64,000 nucleotides of DNA from Candidatus Cloacimonadota bacterium (lineage in GTDB: Bacteria > Cloacimonadota > Cloacimonadia > Cloacimonadales > WRIO01): positions 102,304 through 166,303 of the forward strand of contig WRLO01000001.1 of the NCBI GenBank assembly GCA_009777575.1, read 5' to 3'. The stretch's first letter is position 1. Each line of letters starts with the position of its first letter. The notes under the pieces are model-generated. The model was not told the origin of the DNA. It did no database searches and worked only from the letters and a program-made list of their open reading frames with translations. Below, in pieces: positions 16,882 to 24,511 of the stretch. Both the position numbers and the translations under genes were made by a program.

Positions 16882-19491
16882 TCAAAAGAGGAATTTCTCA
16901 AGTATGGAAGGAATAGCTTTCATTAAATCATCTATTTTTTCAATAGCCTTACCGCCAGCCATTGCCATATCAGCTCTTCCTCCCCCTCTACCATCTACAA
17001 CAGTAGCTAGTTCACCAACAATTTTTCCTGCTGAAATGTTATTAGTTAAATCTTTGCTAACAATAACTAAAATAGAAATTTTATCTTCAAATTCAGCAAC
17101 AAGGACACCAATACCAGATTTTATTTTGTTTCTAAGTAGGTCACCCATAGTCTTTAGTTCATCAGAATCATGCGAATTGACTTTAGTAAAGAGGCAGTTA
17201 ACAGAGTTAATACTTACCATATTTTTTAGTAAGCTATCCAGATTAAAGTCAAAACTCATAATTCTCAGTCTTTCGTTTTCTTTGAGCAGAGATTTGTTTT
17301 CTAAAATAAGTTTGTTAATTTTAGCATAAACATTATATTTATTTGCGGATAGAAGCTCATATATTTTGAAAAATGATTTTTCAAGATTGCTAACATATTT
17401 TTCAGCAGTCCGACCAGTTATAGCTTCTATTCTCCTGATTCCTGAAGCTATAGATGTTTCGCTGATAATTTTAAACAAGCCAATTTGTCCTGTATTAAAA
17501 ACATGGGTTCCGCCGCATAATTCTTTTGAATATTGCCCTATAGTAACCACTCTAACTTCATTATCGTATTTTTCATCAAAAAGAGCGATAGCTCCATCTT
17601 GTTTAGCTTTATCAAAATCTTCGATAGAAGTGTTCACTTTAGCACAGCTTTTGACAAGATAATTTACTTTTTTTTCTATATAATCAAGTTCATACTCTGA
17701 CAATGCTGAAAAATGAGAAAAATCAAATCTCAGACCTTCAGTATCGACATAAGAACCTTTTTGTTGAACATGATCGCCAAGTTTTTCTCTCAAAACGGCA
17801 TGTAAAAGATGAGTAGCGGTATGATTTTTTTCTACCCTTATCCTTTTTTTCACACGAAAACGGGTAAAATATGGAACATCATATATATGACCATGACAAA
17901 TTTTTCCATAATGGATAAAAACATCACCTACTTTTTGGACATCATCAACAGAGATTAAGGTAGTATCATTAAAAATATAACCCATATCAGCTACTTGCCC
18001 ACCAGCCTCAGCATATAAGGAAGTTTTATCAAGGACTATTCTGATCTCTCTATCATTAATAACAGCATATCTTAAAATATGAACTTCATATTTATCATTT
18101 GTATATCCAAAAAATTCTGTAGGGACATCCTCACGAAATTTATTCCACTGCAAATTCTCATTCTGCGCTCTGAAATTTGATGATTCTCTAGCTCTTTTCT
18201 TTTGTTTTTCCATCTCTTCAACAAATTCATTTTGATTTACAGTCAGTTTTTTTTCTTCAGCGAGAATCATAGTTAAATCAAGAGGAAATCCATAAGTGTC
18301 ATAGAGAGTAAAAGCATCTTTTCCAGAAATAATTTTTTCATCTCCGAGCTTTGTAATAAGTTCATCAAATAAAACCAAGCCTTTGTCAAGAGTTTGATTG
18401 AATTTTTCTTCTTCTGCTTTGATAATTTTTTTTATAAGAATGGATTGAGAGTTAAGCTCATCATAACACTCTCCCATTAAGTTATTGACCACATCAACAA
18501 GTTTATGTATGAAAGTATCATTAATATTTAATTTTCTCCCATATCTTGTAGCTCTACGAAGTATCCTCCTCAAAACATAACCTCTTCCTTCATTAGCTGG
18601 CAAACCGCCATCTGACATAGCGAAACAAAGAGTTCTGACATGGTCAGCAATGACTCTATGTGCCATTCCAGTATCTTCTTGATATGGAACATTGCTGATA
18701 ATTTCTATTTGGTTAATGATAGGCATAAATAAATCAGTCTCGTAATTTGATTTAACACCTTGTAAGATTTGGCAAAGCCTCTCAAAACCAGCCCCGGTGT
18801 CCACATATTTTTTTTTCAAAGGAGTCAGAGATTTGTCTTCATGCCTCAAAAACTGCATAAAGACAAGATTCCATAGTTCTATATATCTATGACAATCACC
18901 ATTGACTAAGCAGGTATGATTGTCATGATCTTTTAGGTTACAAAAATCGATACCTCTATCGAGATGAATCTCAGAGCAAGGGCCACAAGGACCTGTTTCA
19001 CCCATTTCCCAAAAATTGTCTTTATCTCCGTGCTTTGTGATATGTGTATGCTCAATATCAGTCTCAGATTTCCATAATTCCCAAGCCTCATCATCTGTAT
19101 GATGGACTGTGGCATGGAGTTTATCTTTGGGTAATTTCCAGACCTCTGTGAGTAGCTCCCAAGCATAAGATATAGCCTCTTTCTTGTAATAATCACCAAA
19201 AGACCAGTTACCGAGCATCTCAAAAAAAGTATGATGATAACCATCTTTTCCGACTTCGTTAAGGTCGTTGTGCTTTCCGCCAGCTCTGATACATTTTTGA
19301 CTATTAACTGCTCTTGGGTATTCTGCTTCTTTTTTACCTAAAAAGATGTCCTTAAACTGGTTCATTCCAGCATTTGTAAATAATAAAGTCGGGTCATCTT
19401 TTGGCACCACTGAGGATGATTTTACAAATATATGCCCTTTTTTGATGAAAAAATCTATAAATTGTTGTCTGATTTCTTTGCTTGTAAACAT
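16882..19491 (-). CDS. alaS: Alanyl-tRNA synthetase
   Basis: 869 residues. The class II core begins at the N-terminus (FTSKEIRQQFIDFFIKKGH, LLFTNAGMNQFKDIFLG, RAVNSQKCIRAGGKHNDL), followed by the tRNA recognition part, the editing domain with HTATHLLHAVL and CGGTHVFNTGQIG (zinc and editing residues His-x3-His, Cys-x3-His) and the C-Ala domain ending in GGGRADMAMAGG. It charges tRNA-Ala and hydrolyses Ser/Gly-tRNA-Ala. ATG follows AGGAGT. It is the first gene of a minus-strand operon with the heptosyltransferase and mutS. Confidence 0.97.
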   Translation of the reverse strand: MFTSKEIRQQFIDFFIKKGHIFVKSSSVVPKDDPTLLFTNAGMNQFKDIFLGKKEAEYPRAVNSQKCIRAGGKHNDLNEVGKDGYHHTFFEMLGNWSFGDYYKKEAISYAWELLTEVWKLPKDKLHATVHHTDDEAWELWKSETDIEHTHITKHGDKDNFWEMGETGPCGPCSEIHLDRGIDFCNLKDHDNHTCLVNGDCHRYIELWNLVFMQFLRHEDKSLTPLKKKYVDTGAGFERLCQILQGVKSNYETDLFMPIINQIEIISNVPYQEDTGMAHRVIADHVRTLCFAMSDGGLPANEGRGYVLRRILRRATRYGRKLNINDTFIHKLVDVVNNLMGECYDELNSQSILIKKIIKAEEEKFNQTLDKGLVLFDELITKLGDEKIISGKDAFTLYDTYGFPLDLTMILAEEKKLTVNQNEFVEEMEKQKKRARESSNFRAQNENLQWNKFREDVPTEFFGYTNDKYEVHILRYAVINDREIRIVLDKTSLYAEAGGQVADMGYIFNDTTLISVDDVQKVGDVFIHYGKICHGHIYDVPYFTRFRVKKRIRVEKNHTATHLLHAVLREKLGDHVQQKGSYVDTEGLRFDFSHFSALSEYELDYIEKKVNYLVKSCAKVNTSIEDFDKAKQDGAIALFDEKYDNEVRVVTIGQYSKELCGGTHVFNTGQIGLFKIISETSIASGIRRIEAITGRTAEKYVSNLEKSFFKIYELLSANKYNVYAKINKLILENKSLLKENERLRIMSFDFNLDSLLKNMVSINSVNCLFTKVNSHDSDELKTMGDLLRNKIKSGIGVLVAEFEDKISILVIVSKDLTNNISAGKIVGELATVVDGRGGGRADMAMAGGKAIEKIDDLMKAIPSILEKFLF

Positions 19492-19516
19492 TGTTACTCC
19501 TATATTTAATTAGTGA

Positions 19517-20037
19517 TTACAAATTATTAATATTATTTATTTTTAGATACCATTCATTTTTGTCACTTACTTTCACAAATCCATTTCCATTGTATAAAAT
19601 GACTACCTCATCACATAAGGGTAAAAGTATTTTTAGGACTTCAAATCTTTTTTCAAATCTACGCAGGACATCTTTCGTATCAACATTATGTCCACCGCTA
19701 CGAATTTTGTTGTTTATTCTTATTATTGACTCTACAACTGTATCAAGTACAATATAAAACAATCTTATAAGATAATCCAATGAAATGGCTTTTTTGACAT
19801 TGATAAATTTGGTTTTATCCGAAATAGTAGTCTCTTGGGCAAAAGATAATCCTTTGTATAAAAAATCATCTACCATTTTAAAGCTACCTTACCTTCTTCA
19901 AAATTATTGATACCTTTTTCGTAGGCGATTTTATCTACATCGATGCGATTTTCAAGGTCTTTGTCACCAGAAAAGCTGCTCTTTCCGACACCATTAATGC
20001 CAGCTATGATAGTGAGGATTTTGGGATTTTTTTTCAT
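19517..20037 (-). CDS. Zeta-toxin-like P-loop ATPase/kinase, split by a frameshift
   Basis: Two frames form one 173-residue protein. The first part starts at ATG 20037 (KNPKILTIIAGINGVGKSSF, Walker A; RIDVDKIA) and stops at TAG 19870; the second continues from ATG 19876 (MVDDFLYKGLSFAQETTISD, RINNKIRSGGHNVDTKDVLR). The last block is the zeta/COG4185 signature. The family includes toxins that phosphorylate UDP-N-acetylglucosamine, but many members are uncharacterised. The junction is a canonical slippery heptamer, so either a -1 frameshift makes the full protein or one A was lost. No epsilon-like antitoxin is visible. It starts 10 nt after the methyltransferase and is probably cotranscribed. 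Confidence 0.75.
19876..19882 (-). other. Possible -1 ribosomal frameshift site
   Basis: Read on the minus strand, the zero frame is GCT TTA AAA TGG TAG. The heptamer T TTA AAA fits the X XXY YYZ rule. A -1 slip on it continues as ATG GTA GAT, joining the two halves of the zeta-like protein exactly. I did not find a clear stimulating stem downstream. Loss of one A from a five-A run gives the same picture. Confidence 0.4.
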
Positions 20038-20047
20038 ATTAACTATT

Positions 20048-20890
20048 TTAGTTATCATCCGATATATCAAAAAGAGTGTTCATTAAGACATCTTTTTTAT
20101 TCTTATTAATTAAACTTTGAATTCTATATTCATCTTTTATAAAACCATTATTACTACCCAATCTATGAATTATCATTTGATAGTAATCTGCATGCAGTTC
20201 GCAACTGATAAAATTTCTTTTCAGGCTTTTACACAAAACTAGCTCACTTCCACTGCCTCCAAATAGAATAAAACAATCATCATTGACTTTTGTGCATGAT
20301 TTTATCAGCATTTCTACAAGAGGCAAAGGAATCTGACAAGAGTGAAATGTTTTGTCCTTACTCACATTTTTCACCAAATCGTAGTAAAACCAGCTATAAG
20401 GCATCCTACCTTTATGTCCATCCGCAATTCTTTGCTTTATCCTTTTATCAGTCGGGTTCATGTATGGCATAGCAATATTTTCTTTGTAAAAGGCATTATT
20501 TTTGCTATTTGTAGCGTGTAAAATACTTCTATGAGCTGTGGTCAATTTTCTAGGTGAATGACCTACATTGGTGTTATAAACCCAAACATAGTCATGGACT
20601 TCGTAAGCTCTTTCATCGAGAAATTTTACTCTGAGATAGGCGTTTTGCTTTGGGTAATTCATCATAAAAAGATTACCAGTAGGTTTCAAAATTCGCATGC
20701 TTTCTCTCGCCAGCTCTATATACCAAGATATATAATCGTTCCATTTTTGGGTGTAAATGTTACCAGCATAATTTATCCCGACATTGTAGTCAGGGTCTCC
20801 ATAAACCATATCGATCGAATTGTCAGGTATGGTTTTGATTATATTTAAAACATCATCATTGAATACTTTGTTGCGGAAATTGTCTAACAT
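20048..20890 (-). CDS. Type II DNA methyltransferase (N4-cytosine or N6-adenine, beta class)
   Basis: 280 residues. The catalytic motif IV is DPDYN (residues 32-36, in VYGDPDYNVGINY) and the AdoMet site comes late, in CFILFGGSGSE (about 205-215), followed by ISCELHADYYQMIIHRL. Motif IV before motif I defines the beta order. It should methylate the site cut by the endonuclease encoded just upstream, from which it is separated by 3 nt. Specificity cannot be read. The zeta-like gene follows 10 nt downstream. Confidence 0.92.
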   Translation of the reverse strand: MLDNFRNKVFNDDVLNIIKTIPDNSIDMVYGDPDYNVGINYAGNIYTQKWNDYISWYIELARESMRILKPTGNLFMMNYPKQNAYLRVKFLDERAYEVHDYVWVYNTNVGHSPRKLTTAHRSILHATNSKNNAFYKENIAMPYMNPTDKRIKQRIADGHKGRMPYSWFYYDLVKNVSKDKTFHSCQIPLPLVEMLIKSCTKVNDDCFILFGGSGSELVLCKSLKRNFISCELHADYYQMIIHRLGSNNGFIKDEYRIQSLINKNKKDVLMNTLFDISDDN

Positions 20891-20893
20891 TTA

Positions 20894-21703
20894 TTATGTC
20901 TCCTTAATAAGTTTATAAGCAACAGACTTTATTAGCTTTATTGATGTTATGTCATATGGATTAATAAAAGTGTATGCCCAAAATTTTAATATGAGGTCAT
21001 CTTCTTTTTCATCTCGAATCAAATATACACAAGTGATGTCCTTTATTTTACCCTCAAAATTTGGTTTCTTATTTGCTATGAAGTAGTATAAATACGGGTG
21101 ATATAGTTGATATACAATGAAATCAGATGATGTTCCATTTTTTACCTCGAAAACTCCAACATGTCCTTGATATTCAATCGTTAAATCAATTTCTATTTGT
21201 ATGTTATCACAAGTTATCAATGTATCCTTATCAAAATAATACTCAAATGATTCTTTCGTTCTGTGAGGAAAATAGGTTTTAGGTCGATTCTTTATATCTA
21301 CATCGTCAAATTCTTTATCTTTACTAAAAAGAAAATGATGTAAAATTCTTTGATTATTAGCAATAGATATAACATTACTTTCACTTGTATTGTAAAGGTT
21401 TAGTAGTGATTTTCTATATTTCCATTCAATCTCTTTTTGAATAGGTTCAAATGTATGATAAACTTTGTCAATCCCTTTCACAAATTTGTGATATCCATTT
21501 CCTAAATGGATTACTGCATAGTCTTTATCAAGTAATACTTGTGGAAGTTTTGATTTTTTATCAAGTTTAGTAACATCAAAAGGGTTTCCTACACCAATTT
21601 TTCTTGAAATTTCTTTGACTAATATATTATGAAATACATAATCGTTCTTTTTCTGACATTCTTTAAATAATACTTCCAAAACATTTGATTTTTTACTTGT
21701 CAT
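20894..21703 (-). CDS. Type II restriction endonuclease, PD-(D/E)xK fold
   Basis: 269 residues. The likely catalytic core is Asp173 in IEIDLTIEYQG and Glu186-x-Lys188 in VGVFEVKNG, with the spacing of PD-(D/E)xK nucleases. A following helix with QLYHPYLYYFIANKKP and the strand ITCVYLIRDE fit the fold. It is cotranscribed with a DNA methyltransferase (3-nt gap), which supports a restriction-modification pair. ATG at 21703 follows AAAGGACACAAA. No family with known specificity is recognised. Confidence 0.82.
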   Translation of the reverse strand: MTSKKSNVLEVLFKECQKKNDYVFHNILVKEISRKIGVGNPFDVTKLDKKSKLPQVLLDKDYAVIHLGNGYHKFVKGIDKVYHTFEPIQKEIEWKYRKSLLNLYNTSESNVISIANNQRILHHFLFSKDKEFDDVDIKNRPKTYFPHRTKESFEYYFDKDTLITCDNIQIEIDLTIEYQGHVGVFEVKNGTSSDFIVYQLYHPYLYYFIANKKPNFEGKIKDITCVYLIRDEKEDDLILKFWAYTFINPYDITSIKLIKSVAYKLIKET

Positions 21704-21815
21704 TTTGTGTCCTTTTTCACATCAGTTTAATGTAAATCTTTAGTATATATATTTGATATTAACTAAATATCTATTATTAACTCTATGTAAAATAAAGTAA
21801 ATGGCTCTTGAATCC

Positions 21816-21929
21816 TTATTCAGAAAACAAATCACAATATCTCCTTTCTGAGCCTATATTAGCACCAATAAGGTTTGAAATATCGATGACAGCACCATAC
21901 TCTTCGGAGTTAATTATGTTGAAAATCAT
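21816..21929 (-). CDS. Very small ORF, 37 codons, end of a chain of small ORFs
   Basis: MIFNIINSEEYGAVIDISNL and so on, ending CDLFSE. Its ATG overlaps the TGA of the preceding 57-codon ORF (ATGA). I recognise nothing; it may be a fragment of a decayed gene. Chain-like overlap is the only support. Confidence 0.25.
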   Translation of the reverse strand: MIFNIINSEEYGAVIDISNLIGANIGSERRYCDLFSE

Positions 21930-22099
21930 TCTAATATTCCTATGTTCACTAGATCATTTCTGGTATAGGTTTCTATTGTTTTATTTTTTAATAAAACATA
22001 CAAAACTTCACCATCCCAATCTAAATCATCATATTGTACACTAGTTATGGTTGCTTTGAACCAAAAACGAATTTTGTCATACTCCTTTTGTAAGTTCAT
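21926..22099 (-). CDS. Small hypothetical protein, 57 aa
   Basis: The ATG at 22099 is 3 nt after the stop of the 53-aa ORF. The product has alternating strands (KIRFWFKATITSVQYDDLDW, GEVLYVLLKNKTIETYT), composition like a real small beta-rich protein, and no signal peptide. A good AGGAG occurs only inside the gene. It lies in the island between the restriction genes and the nucleotidyltransferase. Function unknown; it could be a remnant. Confidence 0.35.
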   Translation of the reverse strand: MNLQKEYDKIRFWFKATITSVQYDDLDWDGEVLYVLLKNKTIETYTRNDLVNIGILE

Positions 22100-22101
22100 T
22101 T

Positions 22102-22263
22102 TTACAAATCTCCAAATGCAAATATTTCAAAGATTTTAGTGTGTAGTGCAGAAATAGAATCATAATCTTTAAATTCTACCCTTTTATGTTTCAATAATGA
22201 AGAAAATGCATCTTTTTTTATATTTTCCTTATATTCTTGCTCTTTTCTTTCATTGACTTGCAT
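22102..22263 (-). CDS. Small hypothetical protein, 53 aa, overlapping the nucleotidyltransferase gene
   Basis: The ATG at 22263 lies inside the end of the nucleotidyltransferase gene (14-nt overlap), the classic sign of a coupled partner. The product is charged and helical (NERKEQEYKENIKKDAFSSL, VEFKDYDSISALHTKIFEIF). MNT-type nucleotidyltransferases are often paired with a HEPN-domain toxin, but a normal HEPN protein is over 100 residues with an R-x4-6-H motif, which I cannot find. Partner role is inference from the overlap. Confidence 0.45.
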   Translation of the reverse strand: MQVNERKEQEYKENIKKDAFSSLLKHKRVEFKDYDSISALHTKIFEIFAFGDL

Positions 22264-22585
22264 AAATTTTTATACCTTTTGTAACCACTTCATTTTCTAC
22301 AAAATTAATTAAATTACTTCTTCTTATGAAATCATCTTCATAACCCACTAAAATGTCCATTGGTATTATTTGGGGAAATCCTATCGCTTTACTTGCTTCT
22401 TTTTTTAATTCAATTTTTCTCTTTGATTTATCATTGGTTATAATATAAATATCCAGATCACTATGGTCATGAAAATTACCAATAGCATAAGAGCCAAAAA
22501 GATAAATCGCACTGACTGGTATTGTCTTTTTGATACAACTAACTACAAATTCTAAATACTCTTTGATATGCTCTGGTATTTCCAT
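22250..22585 (-). CDS. MNT-type nucleotidyltransferase
   Basis: 111 residues with the minimal nucleotidyltransferase core: YLFGSYAIGNFHDHSDLDIY, that is GS followed by the Asp-x-Asp pair, and a third acidic residue likely in IPMDILVG. In many genomes this family is the antitoxin of HEPN/MNT pairs, where it AMPylates the HEPN toxin. Here the gene overlaps a small ORF rather than a recognisable HEPN gene. It follows ettA in a separate unit. Family assignment good; role inferred. Confidence 0.82.
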   Translation of the reverse strand: MEIPEHIKEYLEFVVSCIKKTIPVSAIYLFGSYAIGNFHDHSDLDIYIITNDKSKRKIELKKEASKAIGFPQIIPMDILVGYEDDFIRRSNLINFVENEVVTKGIKIYASQ

Positions 22586-22606
22586 AATTTACACTCTTCG
22601 AAATAT

Positions 22607-24286
22607 TTACACCCTTGTCAATTTCCGATAAGTAATCCTTTTTGGCACAAGGGCTTTCTCACCTAATCTTTTGAGTTTATCCTCTTCATATTCAGAGAAA
22701 TTGCCGTCATACCACCTGATAGCGCTATCGCCTTCAAAAGCGAGGATATGCGTGCAAATCCTATCGAGAAAATACCTATCGTGGCTGATGACTACAGCAC
22801 AGCCGGGAAAATTTTGCAAAGCCTCTTCCATAGCTCTGATGGTATTGACATCGAGGTCGTTTGTCGGTTCGTCGAGGAGCAGAACATTTCCACCCTCTTG
22901 CAGTGTCAGAGCGAGATATACTCTGTTTTTTTCACCCCCTGAAAGTTCACTTATCTTTTTATTGTGATCTGCACTAGCAAAGTTGAACCAAGAAATATAC
23001 TGTCGGACATTTATTTCTCTGCCATTGATATTCATGACTTCTCTATCCTGCCCGATGATGTCGAGAATGGATTTGTCCGTGTCAATAAATCTGTCTTGGT
23101 CAACATAAGAGAGTTTGACTGTTTCTCCTATAAGAATTTCACCGTTGTCTGGTTTTTCTTGCTTTGTGATTAATCGAAAAAGAGTAGTTTTCCCTGCACC
23201 ATTTGCACCGATGATGCCAATAATACCACCAGCGGGTAAGACAAAATCCAGATTTTGAAAAAGCAGTTTATCATCATAAGCTTTGGCAAGCGATTTTGCA
23301 TTGATAATAGTATTACCGAGTTTTGGTCCAGCGGGAATATGAAGTTCATTTGTCTCAATCCGTTTTTCTATATCTTGACTTAATAATGTTTCATAATTTT
23401 TGATACGGGCTTTGTTTTTTTCGTGTTTTGCTTTAGGGGTAGCTCTGATCCATTCAAGCTCTCTGGCGAGCTGTTGTTGTCTTTTGACTTCTTTTTTCTC
23501 TTCAATAGCGAGTCTTTGAGATTTTTGTTCTAGCCAAGAGGTATAATTCCCTTTCCAGGGTATACCATGTCCTCTATCGAGTTCTAGAATCCATCCTGCA
23601 ACATGGTCAAGAAAATATCTATCGTGGGTAACAGCAATGACAGTCCCTTTGTAGTCTTGAAGGTGTTTTTCGAGCCATAGAATAGTTTCAGCGTCAAGGT
23701 GGTTTGTAGGTTCGTCAAGGAGCAATATATCTGGTTCTTGAAGTAAAAGGCGGGTCAGGGCAACCCTTCTTTTTTCTCCTCCTGAAATTAATTTGATTTG
23801 CATATCAGAGGGTGGACAGCGCATAGCATTCATAGCCATATCAAGCCTACTTTCTAGATCCCAAGCGTTGCAAGCATCGAGTTTGTCTTGCAAATTTCCT
23901 TGTTCTTCGAGAAGTTTATTCATCTCTTCGTCAGACATGGGGTCTGCAAAAGAATTGTTTATTTCGTCATATCTCTTGATGAGGTTTACTATTTCTTGGC
24001 ACCCTTCTTCAACTATATCACGAACTGTCTTTTCAAGGTCAAGCTGCGGGTCTTGCTCAAGATAACCGATAGTGTAACCTTTGCTCATGGAAATACGACC
24101 TACATAATCCTTTTCCTCACCAGCCATGATGCGAAGTAAAGTGCTTTTTCCGCTTCCATTTAGACCGAGAACGCCAATCTTTGCACCATAAAAATAACCG
24201 AGAGAAATATCTCTCAAAACTTGTTTATTAACAGGGTAAATCTTGCCAACCCTATCCATAGAAAAAATGACTTTGTTTTCTTCCAT
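22607..24286 (-). CDS. ettA: Energy-dependent translational throttle protein EttA (ABC-F ATPase)
   Basis: 559 residues with two ABC domains: Walker A GLNGSGKST and GANGAGKTT, signatures ISGGEKRR and LSGGEKNR, Walker B LLLDEPTNHLD and LLLDEPTNDLD. The linker carries the EttA-type pattern RATPKAKHEKNKARIKNYE. EttA binds the ribosomal E site and gates the first elongation step according to the ADP/ATP ratio. No membrane segments. ATG at 24286; N-terminus VIFSMDRVGKIYPVNKQVL is typical of EttA. It stands alone between the nucleotidyltransferase and the AOR operon. Confidence 0.95.
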   Translation of the reverse strand: MEENKVIFSMDRVGKIYPVNKQVLRDISLGYFYGAKIGVLGLNGSGKSTLLRIMAGEEKDYVGRISMSKGYTIGYLEQDPQLDLEKTVRDIVEEGCQEIVNLIKRYDEINNSFADPMSDEEMNKLLEEQGNLQDKLDACNAWDLESRLDMAMNAMRCPPSDMQIKLISGGEKRRVALTRLLLQEPDILLLDEPTNHLDAETILWLEKHLQDYKGTVIAVTHDRYFLDHVAGWILELDRGHGIPWKGNYTSWLEQKSQRLAIEEKKEVKRQQQLARELEWIRATPKAKHEKNKARIKNYETLLSQDIEKRIETNELHIPAGPKLGNTIINAKSLAKAYDDKLLFQNLDFVLPAGGIIGIIGANGAGKTTLFRLITKQEKPDNGEILIGETVKLSYVDQDRFIDTDKSILDIIGQDREVMNINGREINVRQYISWFNFASADHNKKISELSGGEKNRVYLALTLQEGGNVLLLDEPTNDLDVNTIRAMEEALQNFPGCAVVISHDRYFLDRICTHILAFEGDSAIRWYDGNFSEYEEDKLKRLGEKALVPKRITYRKLTRV

Positions 24287-24352
24287 TCAGTAAACCTCAA
24301 TATATTTTTTTCACTCTCTGCAACAGGATAATAATCATCTAGGATATCCATT

Positions 24353-24389
24353 TTGCGGTTGCCCGCATATTGAACAGGGATAACCGCAA
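24353..24389. repeat. Intergenic palindromic element
   Basis: TTGCGGTTGCCC (24353-24364) and GGGATAACCGCAA (24377-24389) pair over about 12 bp with one bulge, flanked by GGTTTCCCCTAC. The structure looks like a short intergenic repeat rather than a gene. Confidence 0.4.
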
Positions 24390-24450
24390 GGTTTCCCCTA
24401 CAATTTATGGTGGTTTCGCCATTACCAGCCATGCATGAAAATACATAATT

Positions 24451-24485
24451 CCCCCCCCTGCCCCCCCCCCCATAAATTTGGGGGG
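24451..24485. repeat. Homopolymer C tracts with a G-tract hairpin
   Basis: Eight C (24451-24458), TG, eleven C (24461-24471), ATAAATTT, six G (24480-24485). The C and G tracts can form a hairpin that would stand just after the AOR stop on the minus strand. A related CCCCCC-loop-GGGG hairpin is at 27438-27456, upstream of the same operon. Confidence 0.6.
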
Positions 24486-24511
24486 AATAAATGTGGAGGG
24501 GATTAAATAAT

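Noticed and set aside
24214..24432. Minus-strand 72-codon ORF before ettA
   Set aside because: It runs through the intergenic palindromic element and then the start of ettA in another frame.
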